Positions 8,828 to 18,931 of a stretch of 64,000 bases of DNA are shown one piece after another (the stretch's first letter is position 1; each line of letters starts with the position of its first letter). This DNA comes from Paludibacter sp. (GTDB taxonomy: Bacteria > Bacteroidota > Bacteroidia > Bacteroidales > Paludibacteraceae): NCBI GenBank assembly GCA_028710895.1, contig JAQTTH010000022.1, positions 1-64,000 of the forward strand, written 5' to 3'. The notes under the pieces are model-generated. The model worked only from the letters and a program-made list of their open reading frames with translations, had not been told where the DNA came from and did not search any database. The position numbers were made by a program, and so were the translations under genes.

Positions 8828-9382
8828 TTAGATTCTCTTCTTTGTGAATGCACTGGCAATTTTGATAGCTAACCACGTTATTGCAAAATAATAAATAATA
8901 TTCAACAAAATCCAGTGTATATAAAATGTACCTACGTTGAAAGGTATGAATATACTATCATCAAAAGTTCCATTCATAGGAAAGCGTAAATACAATAAAT
9001 CAGTGAGGTATTGACCGCTATAGCTCAAATATTTAATACCAACTCCTTTAATTGATGTGATAAAGTGTGGTCCATGAGACAGTTTAATATTCAAAAAGAA
9101 AACAATATGAAAAACGATTGTCTGCAAAGTTGCAAAAGCATACAGTGCAAGCTTTTTCTTTTTGAGAAACAAGAAAGCAAGGGAAGAAACAATTGCAAAT
9201 AAAAGGATTTGAATACCAAGGGGCTTTATAAATTCTCTAAAAAAGCTATCCAAATGAGCTAAATCAGTTGCTTTCAACAATTTTGCAATCCATAAGCCCA
9301 ATAAATTAGCCAGGATATTTATAATCGCAAACGTCAGAATTAAAAGACCCAGATATGTTGTTTCAGATTTTGATATTTTCAT
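8828..9382 (-). CDS. Integral membrane protein of unknown function
   Basis: The 184-residue protein has four or five hydrophobic segments (about 10-35, 55-75, 80-100 and 150-178), with a basic loop KKKK between the second and third. A family could not be assigned. The C-terminal block with IHWILLNIIYYF is a membrane helix. It lies convergent to def and upstream of nothing obvious; folC, 68 nt upstream on the same strand, may share its transcript. Confidence 0.65.
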   Translation of the reverse strand: MKISKSETTYLGLLILTFAIINILANLLGLWIAKLLKATDLAHLDSFFREFIKPLGIQILLFAIVSSLAFLFLKKKKLALYAFATLQTIVFHIVFFLNIKLSHGPHFITSIKGVGIKYLSYSGQYLTDLLYLRFPMNGTFDDSIFIPFNVGTFYIHWILLNIIYYFAITWLAIKIASAFTKKRI

Positions 9383-9450
9383 ATTTCAATAATTATTTAG
9401 CGTATTTTCAACTCACCCGCAAATTTAGTACAAGCAATTTAATTCTTAGC

Positions 9451-10752
9451 CTATTTGTCAACATTTTTTGAGTTCCAGTTTGCCAACACTTCCCCCACAA
9501 CAAAATTACTTCCTCCTATAAAAATAAAATCATTTGCCTCTGCATTTCTAATTGCAGCATCAACCGCCTCATTTACTGAAACAAAAGCATATCCATTTAA
9601 ACCGATTGTTGCAGCTTTTTTCTCCAGTTCATCGACAGGCATTGCACGAATAATTTGAGCTTGCGTAAAATAATATTCCGCTTCCAACGGCAATAATTCC
9701 AATACAGAACTAATGTCTTTATCGTTCACCATCCCTATTACAATGTGTAATTTGTCATAATCCTGAGCTTTCAGCTGTTCAACCACGTAATTAATTCCTC
9801 CAACATTATGTCCGGTATCGACAACAACAGTAGGATTTTCCTGTAAGATTTGCCAACGTCCTTGCAGTCCTGTATTTTCTGCAACAAATTTCAAACCCAA
9901 CTCCAATGAAGTGTCCTTAATCTCAAATCCAATAGAATTTAATTTATTGACTGTAAGCAATATAGTTGCAATATTTTTTAGTTGATATAATCCGCACAGA
10001 CCAATACAGAACTCTTTATCCGTGGTCGTTCTCACGAGCATTTTATTGTTTTCGTACCTTTCAAAAAATACCTGCAGTTGTTCATCTGCAAAAATAATAG
10101 CTGCATTTTCTTCCCGAGCCTTAGCTTCAAAAACAGGACGAGTCTCAGGTAAAGCCTCTCCAACAACTACCGGTGTATTTGGCTTTATAATTCCGGCCTT
10201 TTCATGAGCTATTTTTGCCAATGTATCACCTAAAAAGCCTACATGATCGAAACTAATGTTAGTTATTACCGACAAAATTGGATGAATGATATTTGTACTA
10301 TCAAGCCTTCCACCTAATCCAACTTCAATAATAGCTATATCAACCTCGCAATCAGCAAAATAATTAAATGCCATAGCCATTGTTGCTTCGAAAAACGAAG
10401 GCTCTATACCTGCAAATAGTTCCTGATGCAATTCAACAAAATCAATAACATATTGCTGTTCAACCATTTTCCCATTCACTCGTATCCGCTCTCCAAAATC
10501 TACTAAATGGGGCGATGTATACAATCCTACTTTATAGCCGGCTTCCTGCAGAATGGAAGATAGCATACTCGAAACTGAGCCTTTACCATTGGTTCCGGCA
10601 ATATGAATACTACGAAAACGGTTGTGAGGGTTTCCAAGGCCATTCATAAGCTGAATAGTATTATCAAGGCCCGGTTTATAAGCTGAACTACCTATGTGGT
10701 GAAATACAGGTAAACGGTCGTATAAATATTGTAGAGTTTCGGAATAATTCAT
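9451..10752 (-). CDS. folC: Bifunctional folylpolyglutamate/dihydrofolate synthase
   Basis: This Mur-ligase-family enzyme (433 residues) adds glutamate to dihydropteroate and to reduced folates. It has the ATP-binding loop AGTNGKGS (52-59), the omega-type SPHLVDFGERIRVNG segment, the central EVGLGGRLDSTNI block and the C-terminal domain VVDTGHNVGG. Length and motif order are standard. It is divergent from tilS, with a 124-nt gap. Confidence 0.95.
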   Translation of the reverse strand: MNYSETLQYLYDRLPVFHHIGSSAYKPGLDNTIQLMNGLGNPHNRFRSIHIAGTNGKGSVSSMLSSILQEAGYKVGLYTSPHLVDFGERIRVNGKMVEQQYVIDFVELHQELFAGIEPSFFEATMAMAFNYFADCEVDIAIIEVGLGGRLDSTNIIHPILSVITNISFDHVGFLGDTLAKIAHEKAGIIKPNTPVVVGEALPETRPVFEAKAREENAAIIFADEQLQVFFERYENNKMLVRTTTDKEFCIGLCGLYQLKNIATILLTVNKLNSIGFEIKDTSLELGLKFVAENTGLQGRWQILQENPTVVVDTGHNVGGINYVVEQLKAQDYDKLHIVIGMVNDKDISSVLELLPLEAEYYFTQAQIIRAMPVDELEKKAATIGLNGYAFVSVNEAVDAAIRNAEANDFIFIGGSNFVVGEVLANWNSKNVDK

Positions 10753-10828
10753 ATTAATATGTAGGGTACAATCATATCAAATGTTTAATGGTTGTACTTT
10801 GCTAAATTCGAATTCAATAAAAAATCAA

Positions 10829-10836
10829 TATCTTTG
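10829..10836 (+). promoter_or_regulatory. -7 box for tilS
   Basis: TATCTTTG matches TAnnTTTG exactly; transcription would start near 10843, with a leader of about 34 nt. Confidence 0.7.
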
Positions 10837-10876
10837 TGTCTACTAATTTTGGCCACAAAGATACTTCAAAACAGAT

Positions 10877-12214
10877 ATGATTATGCAACAAAAAGTTGAA
10901 AATTACATTCAAAAACAACAACTGCTTACCCGAAATGGGCAAGTAATTGTGGGTGTGAGTGGAGGAACTGATTCTGTTGCCTTGTTGCATATTCTCGTAT
11001 CACTTGGATATGACTGTGTAATAGCACATTGCAATTTCCATTTGAGAATGGAAGAATCAAGCAGGGATGAAGCATTTGTTCGCAATTTAGCACACAATTA
11101 TAACCTTCCTTATTATATCATTGATTTTAAAACTATTAAATACGCCAACGAACATAAAATTTCTATCGAAATGGCTGCCCGTGAATTGCGATACAACTGG
11201 TTTTACGAATTACTCGAAAAGCTCGATGCACAGGCAATTGCAGTAGCACATCACGCAGATGACAGCATCGAAACGATGCTTATGAATTTGGTTCGCGGAA
11301 CAGGTTTGCGGGGACTGGCAGGAATCACATCCCGAAATAAAAAAGTGGTTCGTCCCCTACTCTGTTGCACTCGTTTAGAACTGGAAGAATATCTTGTAAA
11401 TCACAACTTAGATCATATTGAAGACTCAACAAATGCTACTTCAGATTATAAACGCAATAAATTTCGGAATGAAGTTTTACCCCTTTTGACCGAAATAAAC
11501 CCATCGGTCCGACAGACTTTGTATAATTCACTGGAATACTTCGAAGGTAGTTTGGCAATTTATCAACAGGCCATTGACAATATCGAAAAAGTAATTGTTC
11601 ATAAACAAACAGATTTAGTCAAAATGGACATTGAAATAATAAAAGAACAAGTAGATATTCCAACTGTAATGTATGAACTTTTACATCCATATGGCTTTAA
11701 TTCAGCACAAATAGCACAAATTACTGAGCAATTGGATGGTGAGTCGGGTAAACAATTCAATTCGGAAACTTATCACCTGGTAAAAGACCGTAAATACCTT
11801 ATTCTGTATGCGAAAGAACAAAACACGACAGATTTATATTCAATTTCGCAATCAGATAATGAAATTTTTGAGCCCATTTCATTAAAAATCTCAAAACTTG
11901 CTGTAAATACTGATTTTAAGCCATCTAAAAAAAATAATTGTGTGCATTTAGATAGTTCTAAGCTAAGTTTTCCCTTGCAACTACGACGTTGGACAAAAGG
12001 TGATACCTTCTATCCATTTGGCATGAATAAACGAAAAAAAATAAGTGACTTTTTTATCGACAATAAGTTTTCTCTTCAGGAAAAGGAACAAACCTGGTTA
12101 CTGGTATCTGGTAGTGATATCGTATGGATTGTTGGAAAACGGGTTGATAATCGTTTTAGAGTTACAAAAGAGACTTCTGAAGTGATTGAAATCCGGGTAA
12201 ATAACGAATTATAA
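10877..12214 (+). CDS. tilS: tRNA(Ile)-lysidine synthetase
   Basis: The enzyme converts C34 of the CAU-anticodon isoleucine tRNA to lysidine. The PP-loop SGGTDS is at residues 28-33, followed by HCNFHLR and the HHADDSIETMLMNLVRGTGLRGL block typical of TilS. The C-terminal domain (residues about 350-445) contains the RRWTKGDTFYPFGM and KKISDFFID motifs. The 445-residue length is normal. A second ATG lies two codons in (10883) and could be the real start. Confidence 0.95.
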   Translation: MIMQQKVENYIQKQQLLTRNGQVIVGVSGGTDSVALLHILVSLGYDCVIAHCNFHLRMEESSRDEAFVRNLAHNYNLPYYIIDFKTIKYANEHKISIEMAARELRYNWFYELLEKLDAQAIAVAHHADDSIETMLMNLVRGTGLRGLAGITSRNKKVVRPLLCCTRLELEEYLVNHNLDHIEDSTNATSDYKRNKFRNEVLPLLTEINPSVRQTLYNSLEYFEGSLAIYQQAIDNIEKVIVHKQTDLVKMDIEIIKEQVDIPTVMYELLHPYGFNSAQIAQITEQLDGESGKQFNSETYHLVKDRKYLILYAKEQNTTDLYSISQSDNEIFEPISLKISKLAVNTDFKPSKKNNCVHLDSSKLSFPLQLRRWTKGDTFYPFGMNKRKKISDFFIDNKFSLQEKEQTWLLVSGSDIVWIVGKRVDNRFRVTKETSEVIEIRVNNEL

Positions 12215-12308
12215 GCTTTATCATACATTTTTTGCAACCGAATTCAACTTATTTAGCTAAACCTTGTTGTTTAATTATATCAACATAAAATAATTAAACT
12301 TAGAAATT

Positions 12309-12599
12309 ATGAATTCTAAATTATTGATTTCACTCTCATTAATCATTTTAATGGGGTGTTCAACCACAAAACAAGTAGCAAAAAAGGAGATTAAAAAAGA
12401 AGTTGTAACAATTGATGCAGTAAAATCGGGTAAAGATTTATACGATAATAGATGTGGAAAATGTCATAAGTTATTTGCACCAACTGATTACTCAATTAAA
12501 CGTTGGCCAGGCATTGTAGATAGTATGCAACCAAAAGCCAATATAACCGACGAACAAAAAGCTCAGATTCTTGCTTATTTATCCTCAGAAGCAAAATAA
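12309..12599 (+). CDS. Small c-type cytochrome lipoprotein
   Basis: The 96-residue protein has a lipoprotein signal (LILMGCS, acylated C17). A basic linker follows, then one heme c motif C49-G-K-C52-H53 with a downstream methionine (M73 in DSMQPKA) able to be the distal ligand. It is therefore predicted to be a periplasmic membrane-anchored single-heme electron carrier. It is shorter than a full cytochrome c domain but retains the C-terminal helix (DEQKAQILAYLSS). The electron partner is unknown; neighbours tilS and rho give no clue. Confidence 0.82.
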   Translation: MNSKLLISLSLIILMGCSTTKQVAKKEIKKEVVTIDAVKSGKDLYDNRCGKCHKLFAPTDYSIKRWPGIVDSMQPKANITDEQKAQILAYLSSEAK

Positions 12600-12615
12600 A
12601 ACCCACATATATCAT

Positions 12616-12653
12616 ATTATTTGCGTTTCGTACCCCTACGAAGCGCAAATAAT
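12616..12653. terminator. Strong hairpin between the cytochrome gene and rho
   Basis: ATTATTTGCG and TTCGTA pair with TACGAA and CGCAAATAAT around a CCCC loop, with one mismatch. There is no uninterrupted T-run, so it could be a weak terminator or a palindromic repeat. Confidence 0.45.
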
Positions 12654-12696
12654 TAATAAAATCCCGATTAATATTTGCCCATTCAAAATTTAGTCG

Positions 12697-12704
12697 TAAA
12701 TTTG
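12697..12704 (+). promoter_or_regulatory. -7 box and long leader of rho
   Basis: TAAATTTG followed by GCATCG matches the Bacteroidota consensus. It implies a 5' leader of about 115 nt, rich in A and C, which is a plausible site for Rho autoregulation. Confidence 0.6.
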
Positions 12705-12825
12705 CATCGTTTTCAAATCACAGAAGCAATCCTGTTTCTGTTCAACAATCAAAAAAACATTCACAAAAACAACGTTATTTTTCCGGAAGGAAAATCTCCC
12801 CAAAAAAACGTTTATTCATCACTTT

Positions 12826-14718
12826 ATGAGTAATTACAACATTTTGCAATTGAATGCGAAAGAACTGTCTGAGTTAAAAGACATCGCAACAGAATTAGGG
12901 TTAAAGGTATCTAATTCAGCTAAAAAAGAAACTTTGGTCTATGATATTCTGGACCAACAAGCCGTTGTTAATGCACAACGCAAAACCATTTCAAATGAAA
13001 ATCAGGAAATAGATCGTAAAAAACGTCTTCGTGTTCCGATTAAAAAGACTGCTGAAGAAAAAGCGGCAGCTGCACAAAACAATGCTTCAAAACCGATAGT
13101 TGAAAAACCGGTCCAAAAAGTAATTGTAAAAGACGCTCCGAAACAAAAACAAGCTGTAATTAGTCAACCAGAAGCTGTTGTTTCTGAAACTAAAGCAGTT
13201 GAAAATGTAACAGGAGCTGAAGAAGTGCCAGCTAAAAAGCAGAACAAACCCAAATCAAAAAAGCCACTTAAACCGCTTATTAAGCCTGCTGACAAAGAAA
13301 AAGCTGCTGAAATTCAGCCAGAGACAGAAAATGCAACAGTAACTCCTACAGTAACTCCTGTAAAAGTATTCATTCTGGAAGACAAGCAAGAAGTGGATGT
13401 AGAATCAGAAGAATCATTATTTGTACCTGAGATTGCTTTAGAACAAGTTGTTGAGGGTATTGTTGAAAATGCCAATGCACGTGTAGAGTCTCCTGAATTG
13501 AGACAACCCAAGATCAATAACAACCCTGCAAACGGCAATAATAACAATAATCGCAACAAATTCAATTCCCGACCAGAGAAAACTGAGAAGCAATTTGATT
13601 TCGATGGTATCTTAGAAGGTACAGGAACCTTGGAAATGATGGCCGATGGTTATGGATTTCTTCGTTCGGCTGATTATAACTACCTGGCTTCACCCGATGA
13701 TATTTATGTATCTCAATCACAAATCAAACTGTTTGGTTTAAAAACCGGTGATACAGTAAAAGGAGCAATTCGCCCACCAAAAGAAGGCGAAAAATACTTC
13801 CCACTTATTAAGGTTGCTCAAATCAATGGCCGTTCTCCTGAATATGTACGGGATCGTGTTCCTTTTGAGCACCTCACTCCTCTTTTCCCTGATACAAAAT
13901 TCAATTTGTGCAGTGGCAAAAATGATACACTTTCAGCCCGTATGGTTGATTTGTTTTCGCCCATCGGAAAAGGTCAACGTGGTTTGATTGTAGCGCAACC
14001 AAAAACAGGTAAAACAGTATTACTCAAAGATATTGCCAATGCCATTGCAGCTAATCATCCTGAAGTATATATGATTGTATTACTTATCGATGAGCGTCCT
14101 GAAGAAGTTACCGACATGGCTCGCAGCGTACGTGCCGAAGTTGTTTCTTCTACTTTCGACGAGCCGGCTGAACGTCATGTAAAAGTAGCCAGCATGGTTC
14201 ACGAAAAAGCAAAACGTATGGTAGAATGTGGACAAGATGTAGTGATCCTGTTGGATTCAATTACCCGTTTGGCCCGTGCTTATAACACTGTATCACCAGC
14301 TTCAGGAAAAATTCTTTCGGGTGGTGTTGACGCAAATGCATTACACAAACCGAAACGTTTCTTTGGTGCAGCCCGTAATATTGAAAATGGTGGTAGTTTG
14401 ACAATCATAGCAACTGCACTTACCGAAACCGGTTCTAAAATGGACGAAGTAATCTTCGAAGAATTTAAGGGGACTGGCAACATGGAACTTCAATTGGATC
14501 GGAAATTGTCGAATAAACGCATTTTCCCTGCAGTTGATATTATGGCTTCCAGTACGCGTCGTGATGATTTGTTGCTTGACCAGGATACACTGAATCGTAT
14601 GTGGATTCTTCGTCGTCATTTGGCTGATATGAATTCAATGGAAGCCATGGAATTCCTGAAAGAACGGATGGAACGCACAGAAAACAACGATGAATTTCTA
14701 GTTTCAATGAACGGATAA
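12826..14718 (+). CDS. rho: Transcription termination factor Rho with disordered insertion
   Basis: This hexameric RNA-dependent ATPase terminates transcription. The first 40 or so residues form the Rho N-terminal helical domain. Residues about 45-255 are low-complexity (Lys, Ala, Pro, Glu, Val) and include an asparagine-rich stretch near 232-246. From about 258 the cold-shock RNA-binding domain follows ([20 protein letters not shown]). The RecA-type motor has Walker A with G395-K396-T397 and the [10 protein letters not shown] and [13 protein letters not shown] blocks. At 630 residues it is about 210 longer than E. coli Rho because of the insertion. A comparable disordered region in Bacteroides thetaiotaomicron Rho is known to drive condensate formation. 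Confidence 0.97.
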   Translation: MSNYNILQLNAKELSELKDIATELGLKVSNSAKKETLVYDILDQQAVVNAQRKTISNENQEIDRKKRLRVPIKKTAEEKAAAAQNNASKPIVEKPVQKVIVKDAPKQKQAVISQPEAVVSETKAVENVTGAEEVPAKKQNKPKSKKPLKPLIKPADKEKAAEIQPETENATVTPTVTPVKVFILEDKQEVDVESEESLFVPEIALEQVVEGIVENANARVESPELRQPKINNNPANGNNNNNRNKFNSRPEKTEKQFDFDGILEGTGTLEMMADGYGFLRSADYNYLASPDDIYVSQSQIKLFGLKTGDTVKGAIRPPKEGEKYFPLIKVAQINGRSPEYVRDRVPFEHLTPLFPDTKFNLCSGKNDTLSARMVDLFSPIGKGQRGLIVAQPKTGKTVLLKDIANAIAANHPEVYMIVLLIDERPEEVTDMARSVRAEVVSSTFDEPAERHVKVASMVHEKAKRMVECGQDVVILLDSITRLARAYNTVSPASGKILSGGVDANALHKPKRFFGAARNIENGGSLTIIATALTETGSKMDEVIFEEFKGTGNMELQLDRKLSNKRIFPAVDIMASSTRRDDLLLDQDTLNRMWILRRHLADMNSMEAMEFLKERMERTENNDEFLVSMNG

Positions 14719-14743
14719 AATTCCATTCAATATGTATTTAAAA

Positions 14744-14769
14744 ATGTCCGAAATTTCGGACATTTTTTG
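14744..14769 (+). terminator. Terminator after rho
   Basis: ATGTCCGAAA pairs with TTTCGGACAT and is followed by a T-run ending TTTTTTG. Confidence 0.85.
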
Positions 14770-14850
14770 TTTATATTGATTTTATAGTCCTTTTCACTGA
14801 GAAAATCCGATTAATTAAACAAATTCACTTGTTAATTAAATAAATTGTTT

Positions 14851-14858
14851 TATCTTTG
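14851..14858 (+). promoter_or_regulatory. -7 box for the BIG2 lipoprotein gene
   Basis: TATCTTTG is an exact TAnnTTTG match; it would give a leader of about 25 nt. Confidence 0.65.
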
Positions 14859-14889
14859 TTTGCTTGCATAATAATTTAAACAATATAAA

Positions 14890-15720
14890 ATGAAAAATCA
14901 AACAAAATTGAAGTCATTAGCAACCATTATCCTGCTTGTATTTTTGGTTTCATGTACAAAAAATGAAGTTACTGATATTAAGCTGAATATTAGCAAATCT
15001 AATTTAATCCTCGGCCAAACAGATTCTTTAATTGCAACAATTACTGCAACAGGAGATATTACTAAACATCCACAAACCTGGACATCAAGTAATACTGCAG
15101 TTGGAACTGTTTCAAATGGTTTAATATCAGCTATTTCAGCCGGAACAACAACAATTACAGTGCAAGCAGGTGAAAAGAAAGCAACCTGTCAACTAACTGT
15201 TAATGATCATATTTCACCTCAATTTACAAACGCCGCTCTACTGTACTATGGTGATTACTATGATACCAAATTATCAAATAACTTTGTACTTTATTTGTAC
15301 AATTCAACCGACACTTTAATTGCTGAATTAAATACATCTTTGACAGTTACAGATTCTATACCAACGGGAGTCTACGAAGCAATCACAAATATTACCGGAT
15401 TTGACAAATTTCTACCAACAACTTTGGTTCCGGCATTTCAAACGTCTGATGGAACTTATGGTAGCTGGTATGTTACTTCCAAAGTTGTTTGTCCGATTGA
15501 CCTTGGTTATATTAATAATACCTTAAATGCTGGCTCATATTCTATTCAATATAATTTGATAGATTATTTTGGAAATACAATTTCTGGCTCCTTTTATGGA
15601 TTAATACCTTACTATGATAGAAGTGCTGTGAGCGCTACTCCAAACGCGATAAAACAAAGAATGAATTTATCTAAAATAAATACGACTAAATTTAGCAAAT
15701 CAATTGTTCATCTGAAGTAA
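14890..15720 (+). CDS. Lipoprotein with bacterial Ig-like (BIG2) domain
   Basis: The 276-residue protein has a lipobox (VFLVSC, acylated C22). It then has one BIG2-type Ig-like domain at about residues 31-105, with the family signature WTSSNTAVGTVSNGLISAISAGTTTITVQ. The rest (about 110-276) is a beta-rich region not recognised. It is probably surface-exposed or periplasmic and involved in adhesion or binding, which is inferred from the domain only. It has its own promoter and terminator. Confidence 0.8.
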   Translation: MKNQTKLKSLATIILLVFLVSCTKNEVTDIKLNISKSNLILGQTDSLIATITATGDITKHPQTWTSSNTAVGTVSNGLISAISAGTTTITVQAGEKKATCQLTVNDHISPQFTNAALLYYGDYYDTKLSNNFVLYLYNSTDTLIAELNTSLTVTDSIPTGVYEAITNITGFDKFLPTTLVPAFQTSDGTYGSWYVTSKVVCPIDLGYINNTLNAGSYSIQYNLIDYFGNTISGSFYGLIPYYDRSAVSATPNAIKQRMNLSKINTTKFSKSIVHLK

Positions 15721-15735
15721 TTGAAATAAGATTGT

Positions 15736-15771
15736 AAAATGGCATTAAATTATTTTAATGCCATTTTTTAT
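15736..15771 (+). terminator. Terminator after the BIG2 lipoprotein gene
   Basis: AAAATGGCATTAAA pairs with TTTAATGCCATTTT and ends in a run of Ts. Confidence 0.85.
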
Positions 15772-15824
15772 GCACAAAAGTGAGCAAACTATGCAGGTTT
15801 TTGCCTGCTTTGAGAAAAAAGCAC

Positions 15825-15832
15825 TATCTTTG
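15825..15832 (+). promoter_or_regulatory. -7 box for fabG
   Basis: TATCTTTG followed by GCAACC is a textbook Bacteroidota promoter core. Confidence 0.72.
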
Positions 15833-15876
15833 CAACCGTTATTTTAAAAATCTTCATTTTAAAACATATAGTAAAC

Positions 15877-16623
15877 ATGAAATTATTAGAAGGAAAAGTA
15901 GCTATTGTAACCGGTGCTGCACGTGGTATTGGAAAAGCAATCGCCCTTAAATTGGCTAGCGAAGGTGCTAACATTGCATTCACCGATTTGAATATCGACG
16001 AAAATGCCTTAAACACACAAAAAGAATTAGAAGCTTATGGCGTAAAAGCAAAAGGTTATGCTTCAAATGCTGCGAATTTCGACGAAACTCATACAGTAGT
16101 TGACGAAATCGTTAAAGAATTTGGTCGTATCGATGTATTGGTAAACAACGCAGGTATCACTAAAGATGGTTTAATGATGCGTATGAGCGAAGGTCAATGG
16201 GATGCAGTTATCAATGTAAACCTGAAATCTGCTTTCAACTTCATTCATGCTTGTACTCCTATCATGATGAAACAAAAATCAGGAAGCATCATTAATATGA
16301 GCTCCGTGGTTGGTGTTTCAGGTAATGCAGGACAAGCTAACTATTCAGCTTCTAAGGCTGGTATGATTGGTTTGGCTAAATCTGTTGCTAAAGAACTTGG
16401 TTCACGTGGTATTCGTGCTAATGCAATTGCTCCCGGATTTATCGAAACAGAAATGACTCACGCATTAACTGAAGATCAACGTGCTAAATGGAACGAAGTT
16501 ATTCCAATGCGTCGTGGTGGAAAACCGGAAGAAGTTGCTAACGTAACATTGTTCCTTGCTTCTGATTTATCCAGCTATGTTAGTGGTCAGGTAATTCCGG
16601 TTTGTGGTGGAATGAATACCTAA
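15877..16623 (+). CDS. fabG: 3-oxoacyl-ACP reductase
   Basis: This short-chain dehydrogenase (248 residues) reduces 3-ketoacyl-ACP in fatty-acid elongation. It has the NADP loop TGAARGIG (12-19), the NNAG motif and the catalytic triad S143, Y156, K160. The terminal segment [15 protein letters not shown] is typical of FabG. It is expressed alone from a strong promoter and ends at a bidirectional terminator. Confidence 0.95.
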   Translation: MKLLEGKVAIVTGAARGIGKAIALKLASEGANIAFTDLNIDENALNTQKELEAYGVKAKGYASNAANFDETHTVVDEIVKEFGRIDVLVNNAGITKDGLMMRMSEGQWDAVINVNLKSAFNFIHACTPIMMKQKSGSIINMSSVVGVSGNAGQANYSASKAGMIGLAKSVAKELGSRGIRANAIAPGFIETEMTHALTEDQRAKWNEVIPMRRGGKPEEVANVTLFLASDLSSYVSGQVIPVCGGMNT

Positions 16624-16644
16624 TTAATTTCCTTTAGAATAAAT

Positions 16645-16682
16645 AAAAAAGACGCTTCAAATTAGATTGAAGCGTCTTTTTT
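16645..16682. terminator. Bidirectional terminator between fabG and tex
   Basis: AAAAAAGACGCTTCAA and TTGAAGCGTCTTTTTT form a perfect 16-bp stem serving both convergent genes. Confidence 0.92.
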
Positions 16683-16693
16683 ATCATCATATT

Positions 16694-18841
16694 TTAAGCT
16701 TGTAATAATTTTAATTGTACACGCTTTCGAACAGCATCTACTTCCATTATGCGAACTTTCACATGCTGATGTACTGAAACAACTTCGGCAGGATTACTTA
16801 TATAACGGTCGGCCATTTGAGAAACATGCACTAAACCGTTTTCTTTTATACCAATATCAACAAAAGCGCCAAAATTAGTGATATTAGTGACAATACCTGG
16901 TAATTCCATGCCAATTCGCAAATCAGCAATGGTTTTTACATTAGCATCAAATTCAAAAACTTTGATACCACTCCGAGGATCCCTACCTGGTTTTTCAAGC
17001 TCCAGTAAAATATCATTCAGTGTTGGTAAACCTACTGTTGGAGTTATATATTTTTGTAAATCAATGCTTTTCTTTAATTCCTTATTTTGGATTAATTCCT
17101 TCACATCGGTTTTTAGATCCTTCGCCATAGCTTCAACTATCCCATAACTCTCCGGGTGAACAGCGGAATTATCCAATAATTGATCGCTATCAGGAATTCG
17201 GAGGAATCCGGCACACTGTTCGAAGGTCTTAGCGCCCATTTTAGGCACTTTCATTAGTTGTTTACGATTTTTGAAAGCACCATTTTCTGCTCTGAAATCA
17301 ACTATATTTTGTGCCAACTGTGGTCCAAGACCGGAAATGTAAGTCAACAAATGCTTGCTTGCAGTGTTGAGGTTCACTCCCACTTTATTTACGGCATTCT
17401 CCACTGTTTGATCCAACGCTTTTTTCAATTGAGTTTGATCCACATCATGCTGATACTGTCCAACTCCTATTGATTTTGGATCTATTTTTACTAATTCGGC
17501 TAACGGATCCATTAATCGACGACCTATAGAAACCGCCCCACGTACTGTCACATCATACTCCGGAAACTCATCACGGGCAATTTTGGATGCCGAGTAAATG
17601 GATGCACCATTTTCACTCACAACAAATAACTTTACTTCTCTGTCGAAGCGCGTATTCTGAATAAATTGCTCTGTTTCACGTCCTGCTGTACCATTTCCAA
17701 TAGCCACAGCCTGAATATCATAGGCTTCAACCATTTTCTGAACTTTACGCATTGCTTGCGCAGTTTCATTCACTGGTGGATGTGGATAAATAGTCTCGTT
17801 ATGCAGCAAATTTCCCTGAGCATCCAGACAAACTACTTTACAGCCGGTTCTAAAACCGGGATCAATGCCCAAAACCCGCTTTTGACCAAGTGGCGCTGCA
17901 AGCAATAACTGTCGAAGATTTTCTGCAAAAACACGAATGGCCTCAGTATCAGCTTTTGCCTTACTTTCGGATGCAAATTCCGTTTCAATACTGGGTTTTA
18001 GCAAGCGCTTATATGCATCAGTCACTGCTTCAGCAACTTGCTCTGAAGCTTCAGTTTCGCCTTTCACAAATATTCTATCCAACTTTTCCAAACAATGCTC
18101 GTCTTCCGGTGAAATATTTACCCTCAAAAATCCTTCAGCTTCACCTCGACGCATCGCTAGTAATCTATGAGATGAGCAACGACCCAATTTTTCGCTCATA
18201 TCAAAATAGTCCCTGTATTTCTGTGCTTCTTCGTCTTTTCCTTTTATAAGTTTAGATGAAATAATGGCTTCACGACTAAAAATCATACGAATTGAGTTGC
18301 GGGCTGCCTCACTTTCATTAATCCATTCAGCAATAATATCCCGTGCTCCTGCAAGTGCTTCATCTACATTTTCAACTTTATCCTTTACAAACTGTAGAGC
18401 CATCCGTTCAACATCATTCGATTGTTGCTTCATCAACATCTTAGCCAGTGGTTCTAAACCCTTCTCACGGGCAATTTCAGCTCTTGTACGACGTTTTGGC
18501 TTGTAAGGCAGATAAATGTCTTCAAGCTCAGTTATGTTCCAACAGTTGTCAATTCTGCTCTTCAGTTCATCTGTGAGTTTATCCTGTTCCTCTATCGATT
18601 TTAAAACTGCGAGTTTTCGTTTAGCAAGTTCACATAGCTTGTCGTATTGTTCTTTGGTATCGGCCAATTGAACTTCATCCATTCCTTCAGTCATTTCCTT
18701 CCTATATCTACTTATAAATGGTATCGTTGCTCCTTCATCGAGCAATTGAATAGCATTACGAATTTGTTTTTCAGAAAGAATTAATGCAGAGGCAATTAGC
18801 GAAATAAATTTAGCAGGAATAGTTTTATTTTCGGTAGACAT
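16694..18841 (-). CDS. tex: Tex-family RNA-binding transcriptional accessory protein
   Basis: At 715 residues this has the standard Tex architecture. The N-terminal helical domain contains GATIPFISRYRKEMTEG, followed by a YqgF-like RNase H fold (RVLGIDPGFRTGCKV), a helix-hairpin-helix domain (LNTASKHLLTYISGLGPQLAQNIV) and a C-terminal S1 domain (GIVTNITNFGAFVDIGIKENGLVH). Family members bind nucleic acid and act with the transcription machinery; the precise role is unsettled. A palindromic repeat lies upstream, between its start and holA. Confidence 0.95.
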   Translation of the reverse strand: MSTENKTIPAKFISLIASALILSEKQIRNAIQLLDEGATIPFISRYRKEMTEGMDEVQLADTKEQYDKLCELAKRKLAVLKSIEEQDKLTDELKSRIDNCWNITELEDIYLPYKPKRRTRAEIAREKGLEPLAKMLMKQQSNDVERMALQFVKDKVENVDEALAGARDIIAEWINESEAARNSIRMIFSREAIISSKLIKGKDEEAQKYRDYFDMSEKLGRCSSHRLLAMRRGEAEGFLRVNISPEDEHCLEKLDRIFVKGETEASEQVAEAVTDAYKRLLKPSIETEFASESKAKADTEAIRVFAENLRQLLLAAPLGQKRVLGIDPGFRTGCKVVCLDAQGNLLHNETIYPHPPVNETAQAMRKVQKMVEAYDIQAVAIGNGTAGRETEQFIQNTRFDREVKLFVVSENGASIYSASKIARDEFPEYDVTVRGAVSIGRRLMDPLAELVKIDPKSIGVGQYQHDVDQTQLKKALDQTVENAVNKVGVNLNTASKHLLTYISGLGPQLAQNIVDFRAENGAFKNRKQLMKVPKMGAKTFEQCAGFLRIPDSDQLLDNSAVHPESYGIVEAMAKDLKTDVKELIQNKELKKSIDLQKYITPTVGLPTLNDILLELEKPGRDPRSGIKVFEFDANVKTIADLRIGMELPGIVTNITNFGAFVDIGIKENGLVHVSQMADRYISNPAEVVSVHQHVKVRIMEVDAVRKRVQLKLLQA

Positions 18842-18877
18842 GTAGAATAATTTGAACGTTTGAAGAGTCAGAGAATA

Positions 18878-18930
18878 AGTCTTAAAGCCCCTTTAGAGCT
18901 TGTCCGTCAGCTGACGGAGGTTTAGGGTCA
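18878..18930. repeat. Dispersed palindromic repeat containing CCGTCAGCTGACGG
   Basis: A perfect 14-nt palindrome (18904-18917) is flanked by AGCCCCTTTAGAGC and GGTTTAGGGTCA. In reverse complement the flanks (TGACCCTAAACC and TAAAGGGGCT) resemble the element at 42082-42110, indicating one repeat family. Confidence 0.55.
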
Positions 18931-18931
18931 T

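Noticed and set aside
17890-18249. 119-codon plus-strand frame antisense to tex
   Set aside because: The antisense tex gene has full-length family motifs; this frame has none.
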